Assembly: GCF_014898055.3 (NCBI RefSeq)
Contig: NW_023601433.1
Span: 86,685,106-86,749,105 of the forward strand
Reading direction: 5' to 3'
Source: Talpa occidentalis
Lineage: Eukaryota > Chordata > Mammalia > Eulipotyphla > Talpidae
DNA: 64,000 nt
The position numbers and the translations under genes were made by a program. The notes under the pieces were generated by a model. It was not told the origin of the DNA and made no database searches. It was given only the letters and a program-made list of their open reading frames with translations. Below, piece after piece: positions 1 through 12,500 of this stretch. How positions within the stretch are numbered: the first letter of the stretch is position 1; every line of letters begins with the position of its first letter.

Positions 1-1011
1 CTGGGAGGCCGGGCGGGCTCCCCGCACCCCCGCGGGAGGCCCGGGCGCCGCGGCCTTGTGGGCAGCAGGCGGCGAGGCCGGCGCCGCGAGTCCCCGGGAC
101 TCTCCTGTGGTCCCGCGCCGAGCCGGGCCTGTTTGTGGGGCTGACATTGCTCAGCGCTTTTCACGCTCGCAGCCACCCTTGGGGTGATTCTGTTACCCTC
201 CCGCCCCTGTGGGGGCCAGGAAAGACACGTGGCTGAATTCCAACTTGCCTCCAGTCCCAGAGCTGATGAGTTTGCAGAGGCAAGGGGATAATCACTGCCT
301 TCCCCGATGTCCTGTGCTTTGCTAACCACCTTCCAGCCCGAGCTTCTTAAACTTTGTATGTGCGAATCGGCTGGGGATCTTGTAAAAATTCAGTCTGACC
401 AGAGCTTCTGGTCTAAAGACCAAGCTTTGAGTGACACGTAAAACTCATTATCCTTACTGTACGAGGAGGAAAGTGAGGTCCAGAGTGTGGCAAACCCTTG
501 CCTAGAGTCAGGCGACTAGGAAGTGACAGTGGTAAGACTAGTTCCCAGGACTATCTGACGCCAGAACTGATACAGTTTTTCTCATGCCACGTAGTGTAAA
601 ACCACAAATCAGAGGAAGGGTGCATTAACTACATCCTCTATAGGGTGGATGGAGGCCTTTCAGGTGATGGGTGTAAGATGAAGTGTGGTATGGAGGTCAG
701 GTTACCATTTTTACTGGGTGCTGACTCTGCTTAAAGGTTGCTGGTTTATGGGTGTGTTTTATCATGAAATCTGCACAATACCTGTGAAGCTGGTATGTTT
801 CCCCCAAGCCGAGAAAGGAGAAATTACTTGCTCAAAGTCACGACATAGAATTCTCATCTTAGGCCTGTTGGAACCTGTGAATCTGGAATCAAGGGCTCTG
901 CCAGCAATTTCTCGAATTTTAGCTACTCTTCTACCATAAACCCGATGCTGTATCCATATACTTCCTGTACTGATGCATTCTTGATATTTTTCTTAAGGTG
1001 GCCCACTTTTT

Positions 1012-1217
1012 TACTGGGGTGCAGGCCAGAGATGCAGGGGAGGTGACAGGATTCATCAGAGAGAGTGAGGAGCAGAACAGGCAGATCTACTGAAATACAC
1101 TGCTGAGGGGAGCAATGGGCGAGACAGGAGAGGTCTGCTGCGCCATGTGGGTAGCTCCCTGGCTGGGGATAGCTTCATAGTGCTGTGTCTTAACCCCTTG
1201 CGCCACCAGGGAGGTCT
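1012..1217 (-). mobile_element. tRNA-derived SINE, type A, truncated tail
   Basis: Antisense copy; the head is at 1217 (CACCAGGGAGG). The A-rich tail has been lost. Confidence 0.85.
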
Positions 1218-1703
1218 TATCTCAAAATTGTTAAAACAAAATGGAGGGACCCAGAGATGGCACGTGGTGGGGGTGGGAGGGGAGGCTTATAAAGACTAAT
1301 GTCAAGAGGAGGCTTTTTCCTTGTGCATGGAGATAAGTGGAGAGGGGAAAGTACTCTGGGGTCAGAGTCATCTGATGCCTGGTGTGGGGCCCTACTTGGA
1401 AAGCAGTGTCTTATGTAGTCTCAGGAAGGTCAGTCACCTCAGCCATTGTGGAATGGCCACAGGCAGGTACGGGGGGTTGACCCCTGGTACGTGAAAGCTG
1501 TATTTACAGTGAGTCTTGTGTCAAGGGAGTGTAGGAGTCTCCTTTTTCTTTCCAAAAGGAAACAGTATGTGTGACCCAGAGGCTTGTGGAGAGAACATGA
1601 GAGAAGTAAAAAGAACCCGTTTTCCTGGTACCCGTGGGCAGGACAGTGGGCAGCTTGTCTCTTTGCTAAATAATCACCATCATTTATTATTTTCCATGTA
1701 GAT

Positions 1704-2070
1704 TACTCTCCCCGGGCCACCTTAACAAACTGGGTGACTTAAAAACAACAGAAATGTATTGTCGCACAGTTCTGGAGGCCAGCAGGCCAAAATCAAGGTG
1801 TTGACCAGGTTCCTTCTAGACATGCTGAGGAAGAATCTGTTCCATGCTTCTCTCCTAATTTCTGGAGGCTGCTGGCCCTGGTGGGCTTGTAGCTGTGTAA
1901 CTCCAGTCTCTGCCTTCCTGGCCTCCTCTCTGTGCGCTAGACTGCCCTCCTTTCTCTCATAAGGACACCTGTTCTTGGATTTAAGAGCTCACCTAAGTCC
2001 AGGATGAACTCATCTTGAGATTCTTAACTACTTTTGCAAAGATCTTTTTTCCTAACAAGGCCACGTTTAC
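1704..2070. repeat. Old dispersed repeat (family not assigned)
   Basis: Contains the widespread 'ACTGGGTGACTTAAAAACAA' and 'CACAGTTCTGGAGGCCAG' phrases seen in ancient mammalian interspersed repeats. Related sequence recurs at 4302-4760 and 26665-26910. Confidence 0.55.
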
Positions 2071-2306
2071 CGGCTCTGGGGGCCAGAGCTCCAGGGGGCA
2101 CTGTCCACCTCAGTCTGAATGTGTCTGGACTGCACTGGGCATTCTGCACAGGCCAGCTCGTCACTTCTCACAAGTGAGGAGGGAGCTGAGTGCCAGTATT
2201 CTCATTTTATAATTGAGGAAGTGAGGCTTAGAGAAGTGAGTGTCTTAGCCAAGGGTACCCATACTGTTAGGCGCAGAATTGAGAGTCAAAACAAAATACA
2301 ATGACT

Positions 2307-2558
2307 GGCCTCCCTGGTGGCACAAGCACTATGAAGCTATCCTCAGCCACTGTAGCCTGAATTTGATCCCTGGCCAGGGAGCTACCCACATGGCGCAGCA
2401 GACCTCTCCTGTCTCCCCACTGCCCCCCTCAGCAGTGTATTTCAGTGGATCTGTCTGTTCTGGTCCTGCTCTGTCTCTGGTGAATCCTCTCACCCCCTGC
2501 ATCTCTGGCCTGCACCCCAGCTCTTGTATGCATAAATAAATACATCTTTACAAAAATA
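2307..2558 (+). mobile_element. tRNA-derived SINE, type A
   Basis: Sense copy with head GGCCTCCCTGGTGGC, internal B-box-like TTTGATCCCTGG, and tail GCATAAATAAATACATCTTT. Confidence 0.9.
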
Positions 2559-3065
2559 TATAATGATGGCACCATCCCTGCATCATAGGGCATTTCACTG
2601 CTTGTGTCCATGCTCTGACTTGTGTAGGAAAAGACTTGAGGATGTTGAACAGTGTATTGTTTTAAGTAGGGGGCACATGCCCATTATCAAAATTCAAAGT
2701 CTACAAAAGGATATCAAATGAGAAGTCTCCCTCCCATCCAGTTCCCTGCCCCAGAGACACCTGGTGATACTGCTGTATCCTTCCAGAGATGAAAAGCCTC
2801 TTTGAAAGTCCTCTTAGATCTCTTTATTTCCAGAAGAACCACAGTCCTGCCCCAGCTGGGTGCTCTTTGGGGCTTTCACTCCCCTCCAGCTTCAAGGTCG
2901 CCAGCCAGGTGTCGGGAAGGAGGGCTGGGAGGAGCGGAGGAAGAGACTGGCCTTGGGAATGATGTTCAAAGAGTGCTGAGTTTTATCTGCACTGTTCGAA
3001 CTTCAAAAAAGGAGAATGGTCTCCCGCCTTCCTATGTCATTAAACATTCATTAAAAGAATATACT

Positions 3066-3300
3066 GGGCCTCCCTGGTGGCGTAAGGGGTTAAGTCTCAG
3101 CACTATGAAGCTGTCTGCAGCCACTGTAGCATGAGTTCGATCCCCGGCCAGGGAGCTGATCCACATGGCGCAGCAGACCTCTCCTGTCTCCCCGCTGCTC
3201 CCCACTCTGTCTCTGGTGAATCCTCTCACCCCCGTGCACCTCTGGTCTGTACCCCAGTTCTTGATACATGCATAAATAAAATAAATCTTAAAAAAAATAA
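3066..3300 (+). mobile_element. tRNA-derived SINE, type A, internal deletion
   Basis: Sense copy with a complete head and an AAAT-rich tail. About 40 bases of the middle, between CGCTGCTCCCC and ACTCTGTCTC, are missing. Imperfect flanking repeat AAAGAAYAT. Confidence 0.9.
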
Positions 3301-3480
3301 ATGAAAGAACATGCCACCTCAGAGGGTCGTTGAGAGATGGGCCTGGCGTGCCCTAAGCCGTCAGTCCATGCAGCTGTGGTTGCTGTCGCCTTGGTTGTGG
3401 CTGCAGACGAGAGGGGTCTGGGAAAGGTTTTGAGGACTTCATTCCTGTGAATTTTTTTTAACCACATCTCCTTCCCACAG

Positions 3481-3583
3481 CAAAAAGGTGTTGGGATGAG
3501 CGAGCCGCTGGTGGACTGCGAGGGCTACCCCCGCTCAGACGTGGACCTGTACCAAGTCCGCACCGCCCGGCACAACATTGTCT
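3481..3583 (+). CDS. PSMD9: PSMD9 exon 2
   Basis: The acceptor is a pyrimidine-rich tract ending CACAG at 3480 and the donor is GTGAGT at 3584. The exon encodes [20 protein letters not shown] and continues to HNIVC, with the Cys codon split after its first base. This corresponds to human residues 47-81. The peptide [19 protein letters not shown] is a signature of the PSMD9/Nas2 N-terminal domain. Confidence 0.97.
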
Positions 3584-6500
3584 GTGAGTGGCCCTCGAGG
3601 GGCGCCCCCACCTCGCCGCAGGGGTGTAAAAGGCCCATGGATGAGATCAGCTCTATTCCATATCACCTCCTCCCTCTCTCCTGCCTTAATGGGCCCGTCT
3701 CCTTGTCTCCATCACGGGGCTGAGAACTCAGGGAATGACTTAGAATCTGGGGTTCTGTGTGCAGGGCTTCATTTTGCGTTTTGTTTTGTAACTTTACGTC
3801 ACTTTATTGCACCAGAAACCCAAGTCAGATACTGCTGATGGTCCTAATGAGGTCAGTTACGTGTTAGGAAATCTGTTTGGTTGTTAACGAGAGTGACCTG
3901 ACTATGGTCACGCGACTATAAAAGGGTCGAGTCTCAGGAAAGGCACGTGGAGGTGGGCAGAGTGAGGCCGGCCGCCAGAAACCCAGGCTCTGCCCTCCAC
4001 GGGCAGCCTTCCCTCTTCAGTCACCTGTCTTGTGCCAGGGGGGCAGGAAGGGGACAAGGAAGGTAGGAAGGGTAGAAGATCCTGCGCAGCTTAGCACCCC
4101 TCCTTTTGGGGATCCACCCTGCAAACCCTACCCTCCCGTCAGTTTCTCCTTGCCTCTCTCGGCCCCCCTGCCTGCGGGACGTGGGCAGTGGTCTCCGGTT
4201 GGGCCATGATGGGCGTGTCACCGTCACAGATAAAATTTCCTCCTTATGTGTCTGTCTTCACCATCATGGAACGAGTGGCGAGAGAGGTTGGGTGAGGTGT
4301 TAGTTTTCTGTTTTTGCTGTAACAGTTGCCAGAGACTGAGTGGCTTAAAACGATGCAGAGTTCTTACCTTAGAGTTCTGGGGTGAGACATCCAAGTGGAT
4401 TCCATGGGGCTGAGATCAAAGTGTCAGCAGGGCTGCCGTGTCCCTTTTGGAAACTGTAGGGAAGAGCCCGTTTCTTTGTCTTGTCCAGTTTCTAGAAGCG
4501 CCCACCTTCCTGGGCTGGCGGCCCTTCCTCCGTCTCCAGCATCAGGGGTCCGTGCCCTCCAGCCTCTGCTGCTGTCATCACATCTCTTTCTCGCACTCTC
4601 CTGCCTCCGCCTTTCTCTGATGAAGACCCCGGCGCTCACGTGGGCCCACCGCCTGGATAATGCAGGCTCCCGGCCCCGTCCGTGGCTTCAGCGCCTCTGT
4701 CAAGCCCCTCTTGCCATTTGAAGTGACACGTTCACTGACCCTGGGATTAAGATGTGCGCGTCCTTGGTGCAGGGGGCACCCGCGGTCTTCGTGAGAAAGT
4801 CGCGCCCGAGGGGCGTTTGTCGCCCACATTGCTCACTCCCATCATGACTTCTCTTTTGCCCTCTTGAATCTCGACTCCACCTCCATCCGTGTTCTGATAC
4901 AAGACCGCACTTGGTGGGGGCCGAAGCACCCTGGGGATGGGGGCACAGGTTAAAAAACCAGAGATCCCCAAAGCCACAATATGATCCTAGAATTCTTCTT
5001 AGAGCATCATTTTTCCGGAGGATTTGGGGGCGAGAAGCATGCCATTTTTGTAATAAAACAGAGTGGAAGATACAGCGTCGGGGAAAACCCTGCTTAGACA
5101 ATCAGACTGGAGGGAAATTTGGGGCTTTTGGCTAACCCTTCAACTCCCTGGGGATATATTCCCTTGTTTCCATGGTGGGGGCTTCTGGGGGAGCTTTGGG
5201 GGCTGCCAGCCTACAGTGGGGAGGGACACTGACTTTTTCCCCCACAAATGGTTAGCCAGATGTTCCAATACCATTTGTTAAATAGTCTGTTCTTTCCCCA
5301 TTCGTTTGAAATGCCAGCAGTATAATGCCGTGAATGTTCAGACATGCTTAAGTCTCTTTCTGGCTGTTTGCCCTGTCCCGCTGATTACCCCTTTGGGTGC
5401 TAACATCACACTGTCTGAATGACTTCATTGAACTTCAGAATCTGGCTGAGTTATTCCGTCTTACTGGGCTTCTGAAAAAGTACAAGTTTATTTCATTTTT
5501 AAAAAGACTTTTTAAAAACAACTTGATTTACAGAAAAATTGGGAAAATGATAGAGAGGTCCCACATTCTCTCTGCTCAGTCCCCCCTGGCATTAGCATTT
5601 CACACGAGGATGGTACGTTTGTTCCAACTGCAGGTTTCGATTTTGAAATACACTTTGGAGATCTTTTATCCAAGAAAAAAAATTAAATTTTGAATTGCAA
5701 TATTGTAAATAAGGTCACTCATTCTACTACCCAGTCACTCTAGGTCTCTGCTCACTGCCTGCCAGGGCTTGCTGAGGGTTCTGGGGGGTCCTCATGGGGT
5801 TTATTGTCTTGGGAGTGGGGTATCTTTTGGAGTCAAGAGGTGAACCGCCTATTCTCCTCCGACACATTTTCCGTCTTCCTGCCCAGATATGTGCCTCCAC
5901 TTACTCTATTCTGGGTTCTTTTCTCTTATCTGCATCTGGGGTTTGGGTGGAGCCCCTGAAGTCCAGCTTTGCCCTGAAGTGACAGGACCAGAAGAGCCAG
6001 GTCCAGTAGCCATGCACGCCCCTAGTCGAAGGCCCTCTGGGAACTTGCGGGTCTGTGACCCATACAGGCTGGATGCGGCTTGGCTGGCAGCACAGGCTGG
6101 CTTGGGTCGATGAAACTCCTCAGAGGGAACTGTGTGAATGCCCGGTGTCAGAGCATTCAGAGTTGGGGGGCTTGTTTTCAGGTTAAGACATTAACAAAAT
6201 CCAACCACTCTGCAGGCCTGACCTGCAGGGGTGACTTAGTTGGCCACATGACAGTTCAAAACATTTTGATGTGGCCATTTTAATTTCCCCCCAACTCCTG
6301 GTCGCCGGCTCTTCTCCCTGTTAACCTGTCCCGGATCAGACATCATGCTGAGCCTCCGCCAGCAGGTCTCCATGGACTTGTGCATCGCTTTTTCTTGAAC
6401 AGGCACTAAGAGAAGAGTGAGGTCCTTCCCCCAGCCCCTTCACTCGCTTCCCTGGCCACCTGCTCGCCCCTGTGCGCAGCACCCCTTGTGCTGTGGATTC

Positions 6501-9500
6501 AGCTGCACGATTCCTCCCTTCCGGGTCTCAGATGAAACAGCACTGCCTCTGGCAGCCTTCCCGGATCTCCTGGGTCAGCTTTCCAGCTGGGTGGGCCCTT
6601 AGTGGCGGTCAGCAGGCTTCATTGGAATGACTTGTCCATCGCTGTTTTCCTTGCAAGACTGGAAGCTTCTTGAGGGTAGCTCAACTGTCTTGTTCACAGA
6701 TTTGGCTTCAGCCTCTCGCCGAATGTCTGCCATGTAGTAAGGTTCGTTGAATGGTCAGTGAGTAGACGTGGGAGTCATGCGTCCTCAGCTGTCTTCCTGA
6801 CACGGTCTCCTCCTCCCAGGCTTGCAGAACGATCACAAGGCCGTGATGAAACAGGTGGAGGAGGCCCTGCACCAGCTGCACGCTCGTGACAAGGAGAAGC
6901 AGGCCCGGGACCTGGCTGAGGCCCACAAAGAGGCCATGAGCCGCAACCTGGGCCAGAGCGAGGGCCTCAGCACCCCACAGCCCTTCGCCAAAGTCAACAG
7001 CATCAGCCCTGGCTCCCCTGCCAGTGAGGCAGTAAGCCTATCCCATACCCAGAGGGCCCTGTGGTTCAGGGGCAGTGGTGGGAGGCTCCTGGGAATGGAC
7101 AGGCCCACTGCGTGCAGCTTAAAATCACTTACCATGACTGCGGCCTGCAGGGGTCAAGCCCCTGCTGGGGCCAGGGCTTTGGAGAGGGGTCAGCTTTCGC
7201 TGCCCATTAAAGTGATGGGGGCATGAGGTAGGTGATAGATCTCCTAGGAGAGGGGAGGAATGTTCCTTGGGGCTGCTTTTTTCTGGTTACTGAGTGCCAG
7301 GCTCAACATTGGCTGAACCTTGGTTTGCCTCAGGCATCCTGCCAAAAGAATCCTACATCACCTGGCACGTTTTATTTTTTATTTATTTCATTTTATTTTT
7401 TTTAAAGATTTATTAATGCATACACGAACTGGGGTACAGGCTAGAGGTGCAGGAGGTGAGAGGATCCACCAGAGACAGAGTGGGGAGCAGAACAGGCAGA
7501 CTGACTGAAGTACACTGCTGAGGGGAGCAGTGGGCGAGACAGGAGAGGTCTGCTTTGCCATGTAGGTTGCTCCCTGGCGGGCTGGGGATCGAACTCATGC
7601 TGCAGAGGCTGCAGACTGTCAAATTTTTCATAGTGCAGTGCTTAACCCCTTGCGCCACCAGGGAGGCCCGTTACCTGGCACATTTATTTTTTTAAAGATT
7701 TATTTATTTATTTATACAAGCACTGGGTATGGTCAGAAGCGCTGGAGGGTGAGAGAATTCACCAGAGCCAGAGTAGGGAACAGAACAGGCAGACTGACGA
7801 AATACACTGCTGAGGGAGCAGCGGGCGAGACAGGAGAGGTCTGCGCGCCGTGTGGGACCCTCGCTGGCGGCCGGGGATCGAACCAGTGCTGCAGAGGCTG
7901 CCGGCAGCTTCGCAGCCCAGCGCTCAGCCACTGCTCCACCAGGGGAGGCCCATGTTTTAAACGGGTTTACTGAGATATGATCCGTACTGTAAAGCTGACC
8001 TATGTAGAACTTACGCTTCAGTAGCCGTTGGTGTGTGCACAGAGCTCTGTGTCCATCTCCTCAGCCAACCCGGAATACATTCCCTTATCCTGAGAAGAAC
8101 CCCTGTGCCAACTGACTTTACCCCCGCTCCGCCAGCCCCCTCCACCCTGGGGCCACAGTCTGCTCCAGGTGAATGCCGCTCTTTGGGAGACTTCGTGTCA
8201 GCAGGACCCCAGGGCATGTGGCCCGCATGGCTGCCTTCTCCACTTGCTCCACATTTTCAGGGTCCGCCCACGTCTCCATTTCATTCACTCTTGTGACTGA
8301 GTGGTTGTCCGTTGTGTGACTCAACTATATTTTGTTTCTCCGTTCTGCTTTGGTTTCCATTTTTGACTCTGGATGATATTGCTGTGAGCATCACGCGCAA
8401 GTGTTTACGTAGACGTGTAATTAAAATTTAATCCCATAACCACCTTCTGGGAAAGGCACGAATCTTTCCTCACTTCACCTGAAGGGAGAAGCCTCAAAGA
8501 CTGGGCATAACTTGGCCTATGACACAGAGCTCCCCGGCGGTGGCCCTGGGCTCCCCCTTGTGCGGTTCTAGTAAAGGTGTCCAGGTCCGCCCAAAGTCCC
8601 AACTCTGGAGGTGGCAGCAGCTCCAAGCAGGTGAGGGGAAGTCAGACGCTGCTCTCTGCAATCTCCACCCAGGGCCAGGCGCGGGTCAGTCTGTGCCTGT
8701 TTCAATCTGGGGTCAAAACTTAAGCAAGTTTGCCCTTGGAACCCCCAAACCAGCAGCGACAGGCACAAGGCTGACAGGATTAGAGGGACCCCCTCCTTAG
8801 AGCACATCACCATTCATCCAGGGTCAGCAAGACGGACTTTATGTGACTCAGTCTTGTGATCAGTAAGGACAACTGGCAGGACCTGGATTCAGGGCCCAGG
8901 GCCACCGCTGGGAGCTCTGTGTGCTGGGCCTAGTTATGCCCGGTCTTTGAGGCTTGTCCACTTGGGTGAAATGGGCAAAGATTTGCACCTTTCCTGGAAG
9001 GTGGCTGTGGGATTAAACTTGAATTCCATGTCTATGTAAACACTTGCGCATGATGTTCGTAGCAACATTATTCACAGTAGTCAGAACGTGGAGGATGGCC
9101 AGTCCCCCATCACCCCCTTGTGAGGTGTCTGAGTCACTGCCATCTTCTCCCTGTTCAAGACGAGCTTGGCCTGTTGGCCCACCGGTGCTGGAAGGTGAGG
9201 AGCAGAAGCACCACCTCGAGCCTCTAGCCTGGTTTCCGTTTTCTCTTCTCTGTAGGGCCTGCAGGTGGACGATGAGATTGTGGAGTTTGGCTCTGTGAAC
9301 ACCCAGAACTTCCAGTCGCTCCAGAACATTGGGAGTGTGGTGCAGCACAGCGAGGGGGTGAGTTGGGGCCTGCGGCATCTGGTCAGTGACCTAGAGTTGC
9401 TGTCACCTTTGACAGCTGCTTTCGCATCGGCTGTTCCTCCTCCTGGAATGCTTTTCTGCCCAGTGGCCCTCACCTTCCTCCCTCACCTCCCACTCTTGTA

Positions 9501-12500
9501 CAAATGACACCTCAGTGAGGCCCTTCTGGCTCTTTTCTTGGTAGTGGAACCTCAACAGAGACCTGTGCTTTGCAAGAGAAAGATGGGACTCAAAGCTAAA
9601 GAAGTTATTTCCTAAAGTTTTTGGTTCCCGAGCAAAATCTTCTCTTTACACAGCAGTTCTTGCCTTGCCTTCCGCCCTCTCACTTCCTGCCGTTCACGCT
9701 GCTTGTCCCGTGTAACTGTCAGAAGGAGGTGCCTGGCCAGCTGCCCTGCCCCCCCAGCAGTCAGGCCCCCACTTCCACACTGGCACCTCGTCGGGTCTGT
9801 GCCTGCTGCAAGTTTGAAATTCTGACTGTCAGTCTCATCAGTCTTTTACGTTGTGGCTTTTGCATTTTGTGTCTGCTTGGAGAAAATCTAGTGGTGTTCT
9901 TTTGCTCCTTCGTTATTCTTGAATCCATCTGTGTAAGTTGTGTAAGTTTTATGGGGGCACCATTGGAAGTGCACGGATCAGTGTCAGCCTGTGCGCAGAG
10001 CTGTGAGTCCCTCACCACCATCAGTTCTAGCCTGTCCTCATCGCCTAGGACGGGGTTCCCACTGGCGGTCCCCCCACTCTCCCTCCCCCCCAACCAGAAC
10101 GGCTCTGTTGGAATGGATTTGCTTATTCTGGACATTTCATATAAACGGGGTCACAAGCTGTGTGACCTTTGGTGACGACCTTCTTTCCCTGACACGTTTT
10201 CAGGGTCCGTCAGCATTGGAACAGGCGTGGCATTTCATTCCTTCTTATGCCCGATCAGTGTCCCGTTGTGTGGAGACGCCGCGGTGTGTCTAATTTACCC
10301 ATTCATTCGTTGATGAATATGGGGGTGGTTTCTACTTTTTGGTAATGTTGAATAATAATGCTCCGAACATTCACATGCAAGTATTTGTGTGGATGTATTT
10401 TCAGTTCTCTTGAGTATATACCTAATCTGGGTTTAATGTTGTGAATGTTGTGAGGTAAGGCACTAAATTTTCTCCCCCAAAAGGAAATGTACTGTGCTGA
10501 TACCTTTTATGGAGTAGAAAATGCTTGACCCACTTATTTATATTGCCACCTGTTACATATCAAATTCCAATGTGTTACATTCTTTTTTTTTTTTTTTTTA
10601 AGATTTATTTATTTATGCAATCAAGACCTGGGGTACAGGCCAGAGATGCGGGGAGGGTGAGAAGATCCACCAGAGACAGAGCGGGGAACAGAACAGGCAG
10701 ACTGACGAAATACACTGCTAAGGGGAGCAGCGGGCGTGACAGGACAGGTCTGCCATGCCATGTGGGTTTCTCCCTGGCCGGCTGGAGATTGCTTCATAGC
10801 CTGGTGCTTAACCCCTTGCACTACCAGGAAGGCCCAGCGTGTTACATTCTTCATTTTGTTTTCTTGTCTGTTCTTATCCTTTCTAGGGTTCCCTCAAAAA
10901 ATTTGTTTTCCTTGTTGGCTTCCTTTTAACATCATTCTCTAAAGGGTGTATTATTTGTCTATCAGTGAGTGAAAAATCACCCCCAAACGAAGCAGCTTGA
11001 AACAACTAATAGCTGTTCACAGCTTCTGAGGGGCAGGCATCCAGGGAGGCTGAATGGGGTGCTCCTGGCTTGGGGTCCTCAGGAGGTCTTAGTAGTGTGG
11101 AGGCTTGAGAGGGGCTGGGAAACTAGCTCCTGAGATGCTTCTCTCACATGGCTATGGGCGGGAGGAGTCAGCTTTAAGCCATGTGGCCTCTGCATGGGGC
11201 TGCTTGAGTGTCCTCACAATATGGTGACCGTCCCCTGAGCCAGTGTTCAAGAGAGCGGGCAGAGGAAGCTACAGCAGTGTCTTTGACCCAGTCTCTGAGG
11301 ACACAGACTGTCACTGAGTCGTTAGAAGTGACTCACTGAGTCCAGCCTACACTCAGGGGGAGATTAGGCTTTTCCTCTTGAAGGAAGGAATATCAAAGAA
11401 TTTAGGGACATAGTCTAAAACCACCACACAAGGTTTCTATATTCTCTACTTGCTCAGTTACCAGCTTGTGCCCTGTCTCGGAACTTCTCATTTTGTGGCC
11501 ATTCCTTGTCTGTGTGGACTTCTTTCCCCTTTTACTTATGTGTCTGTGTTATCCCTTTACTGTTCAGTCATCATTTTTTTTTTAAGAATTTTTCCTTTAT
11601 TGTAAGGTTTTTATTTTATTTTTGTGTAGAAGAACTGAGGTGTAGGACAGAGGAGTAGGGTGGGGAGCATTCACCAGAGACAGAGTGGGGAGCAGGACAG
11701 GCGGATCTACTGAAATACACTGCCGAGGGGAGCAGCGGGGAGACAGGAGAGGTCTGCTGTGCTGTGGACAGCTCCCTGGCCGGAGATCAAAGTCAGGCCA
11801 TAGACGTGATAGCGCTGAGACTTAACCCCTAGGCCACCAGGGAGGCCCCCAAAGTATCTGTTTTTCATCCCCCTGCCTGCTAGGGCAGCTTTCTAGCATA
11901 TTCTGGGGTACTCACATCTCTTGTGTGACTTGATACACTTGTACACTTTGTAGTTCTCTGGCCTCTTTGCTGCTGGCTTGTTCTGTAAACACGTGTAGTA
12001 CATACATGGTCAAAACCAAACCAAAAACACAGAATGAAAGTCTTCTTCAAGTCCCTTTCCGTTCCATCAGAGGCTGTCAGGCCGCACGTCCTTCCAGGGA
12101 AGGTCTGTCTGCGCTGGCGTACAGGGCTATGACTTGTTTTTATCAAGGTATAATTTACTTACAGCAAAATTCACCTTTTTCAGAGTACAGTATAGACGAG
12201 AACTGTCACCAAATGATCCATAGTGTCCAGAAATGGTGCTGTGTCCCTTTGTGGTTAACTCCTCACCCACAGGCGGGCTCTGGTCTGTGCTCCAGCTGCG
12301 TAGTTCATCTTTTCCACAACATCATCTGCACGGGCCTGTGTGTGGTCTCTTAACCTGGCTTCTTTACTCGCATCATGATCTGAGGTTCTTCCATGTGGGG
12401 GCGTCTCTTTGGCTCCTCCCTCCTGTTGCTGAGTAGTGCTCCGCTGGTAGACAAGCCCCGATTGCTTACCCAGGCTGGGGGTGAGGGGCATTTCGGTTGT

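Larger units (their letters stand above)
1..3480. other. PSMD9: PSMD9 intron 1 (3' part)
   Basis: Bases 1-140 are very CpG-rich and look like the end of the PSMD9 promoter island. Around 310-455 is a sequence resembling MER5-type DNA transposon relics, and 430-600, 770-880 and 2175-2290 resemble MIR pieces. An old dispersed repeat lies at 1704-2070. Three SINE copies are listed separately. Confidence 0.5.
7032..9255. other. PSMD9: PSMD9 intron 3
   Basis: Contains two adjoining SINEs (7400-7951), an antisense L1 3'-end fragment (about 7960-8410), and a short L1-like piece near 9040-9100 (AACATTATTCACAGTAGTCA). Confidence 0.5.

Noticed and set aside
9621..10175. 184-codon + strand frame in PSMD9 intron 4
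   Set aside because: Overlaps an old L1 3' fragment; no conserved protein features.
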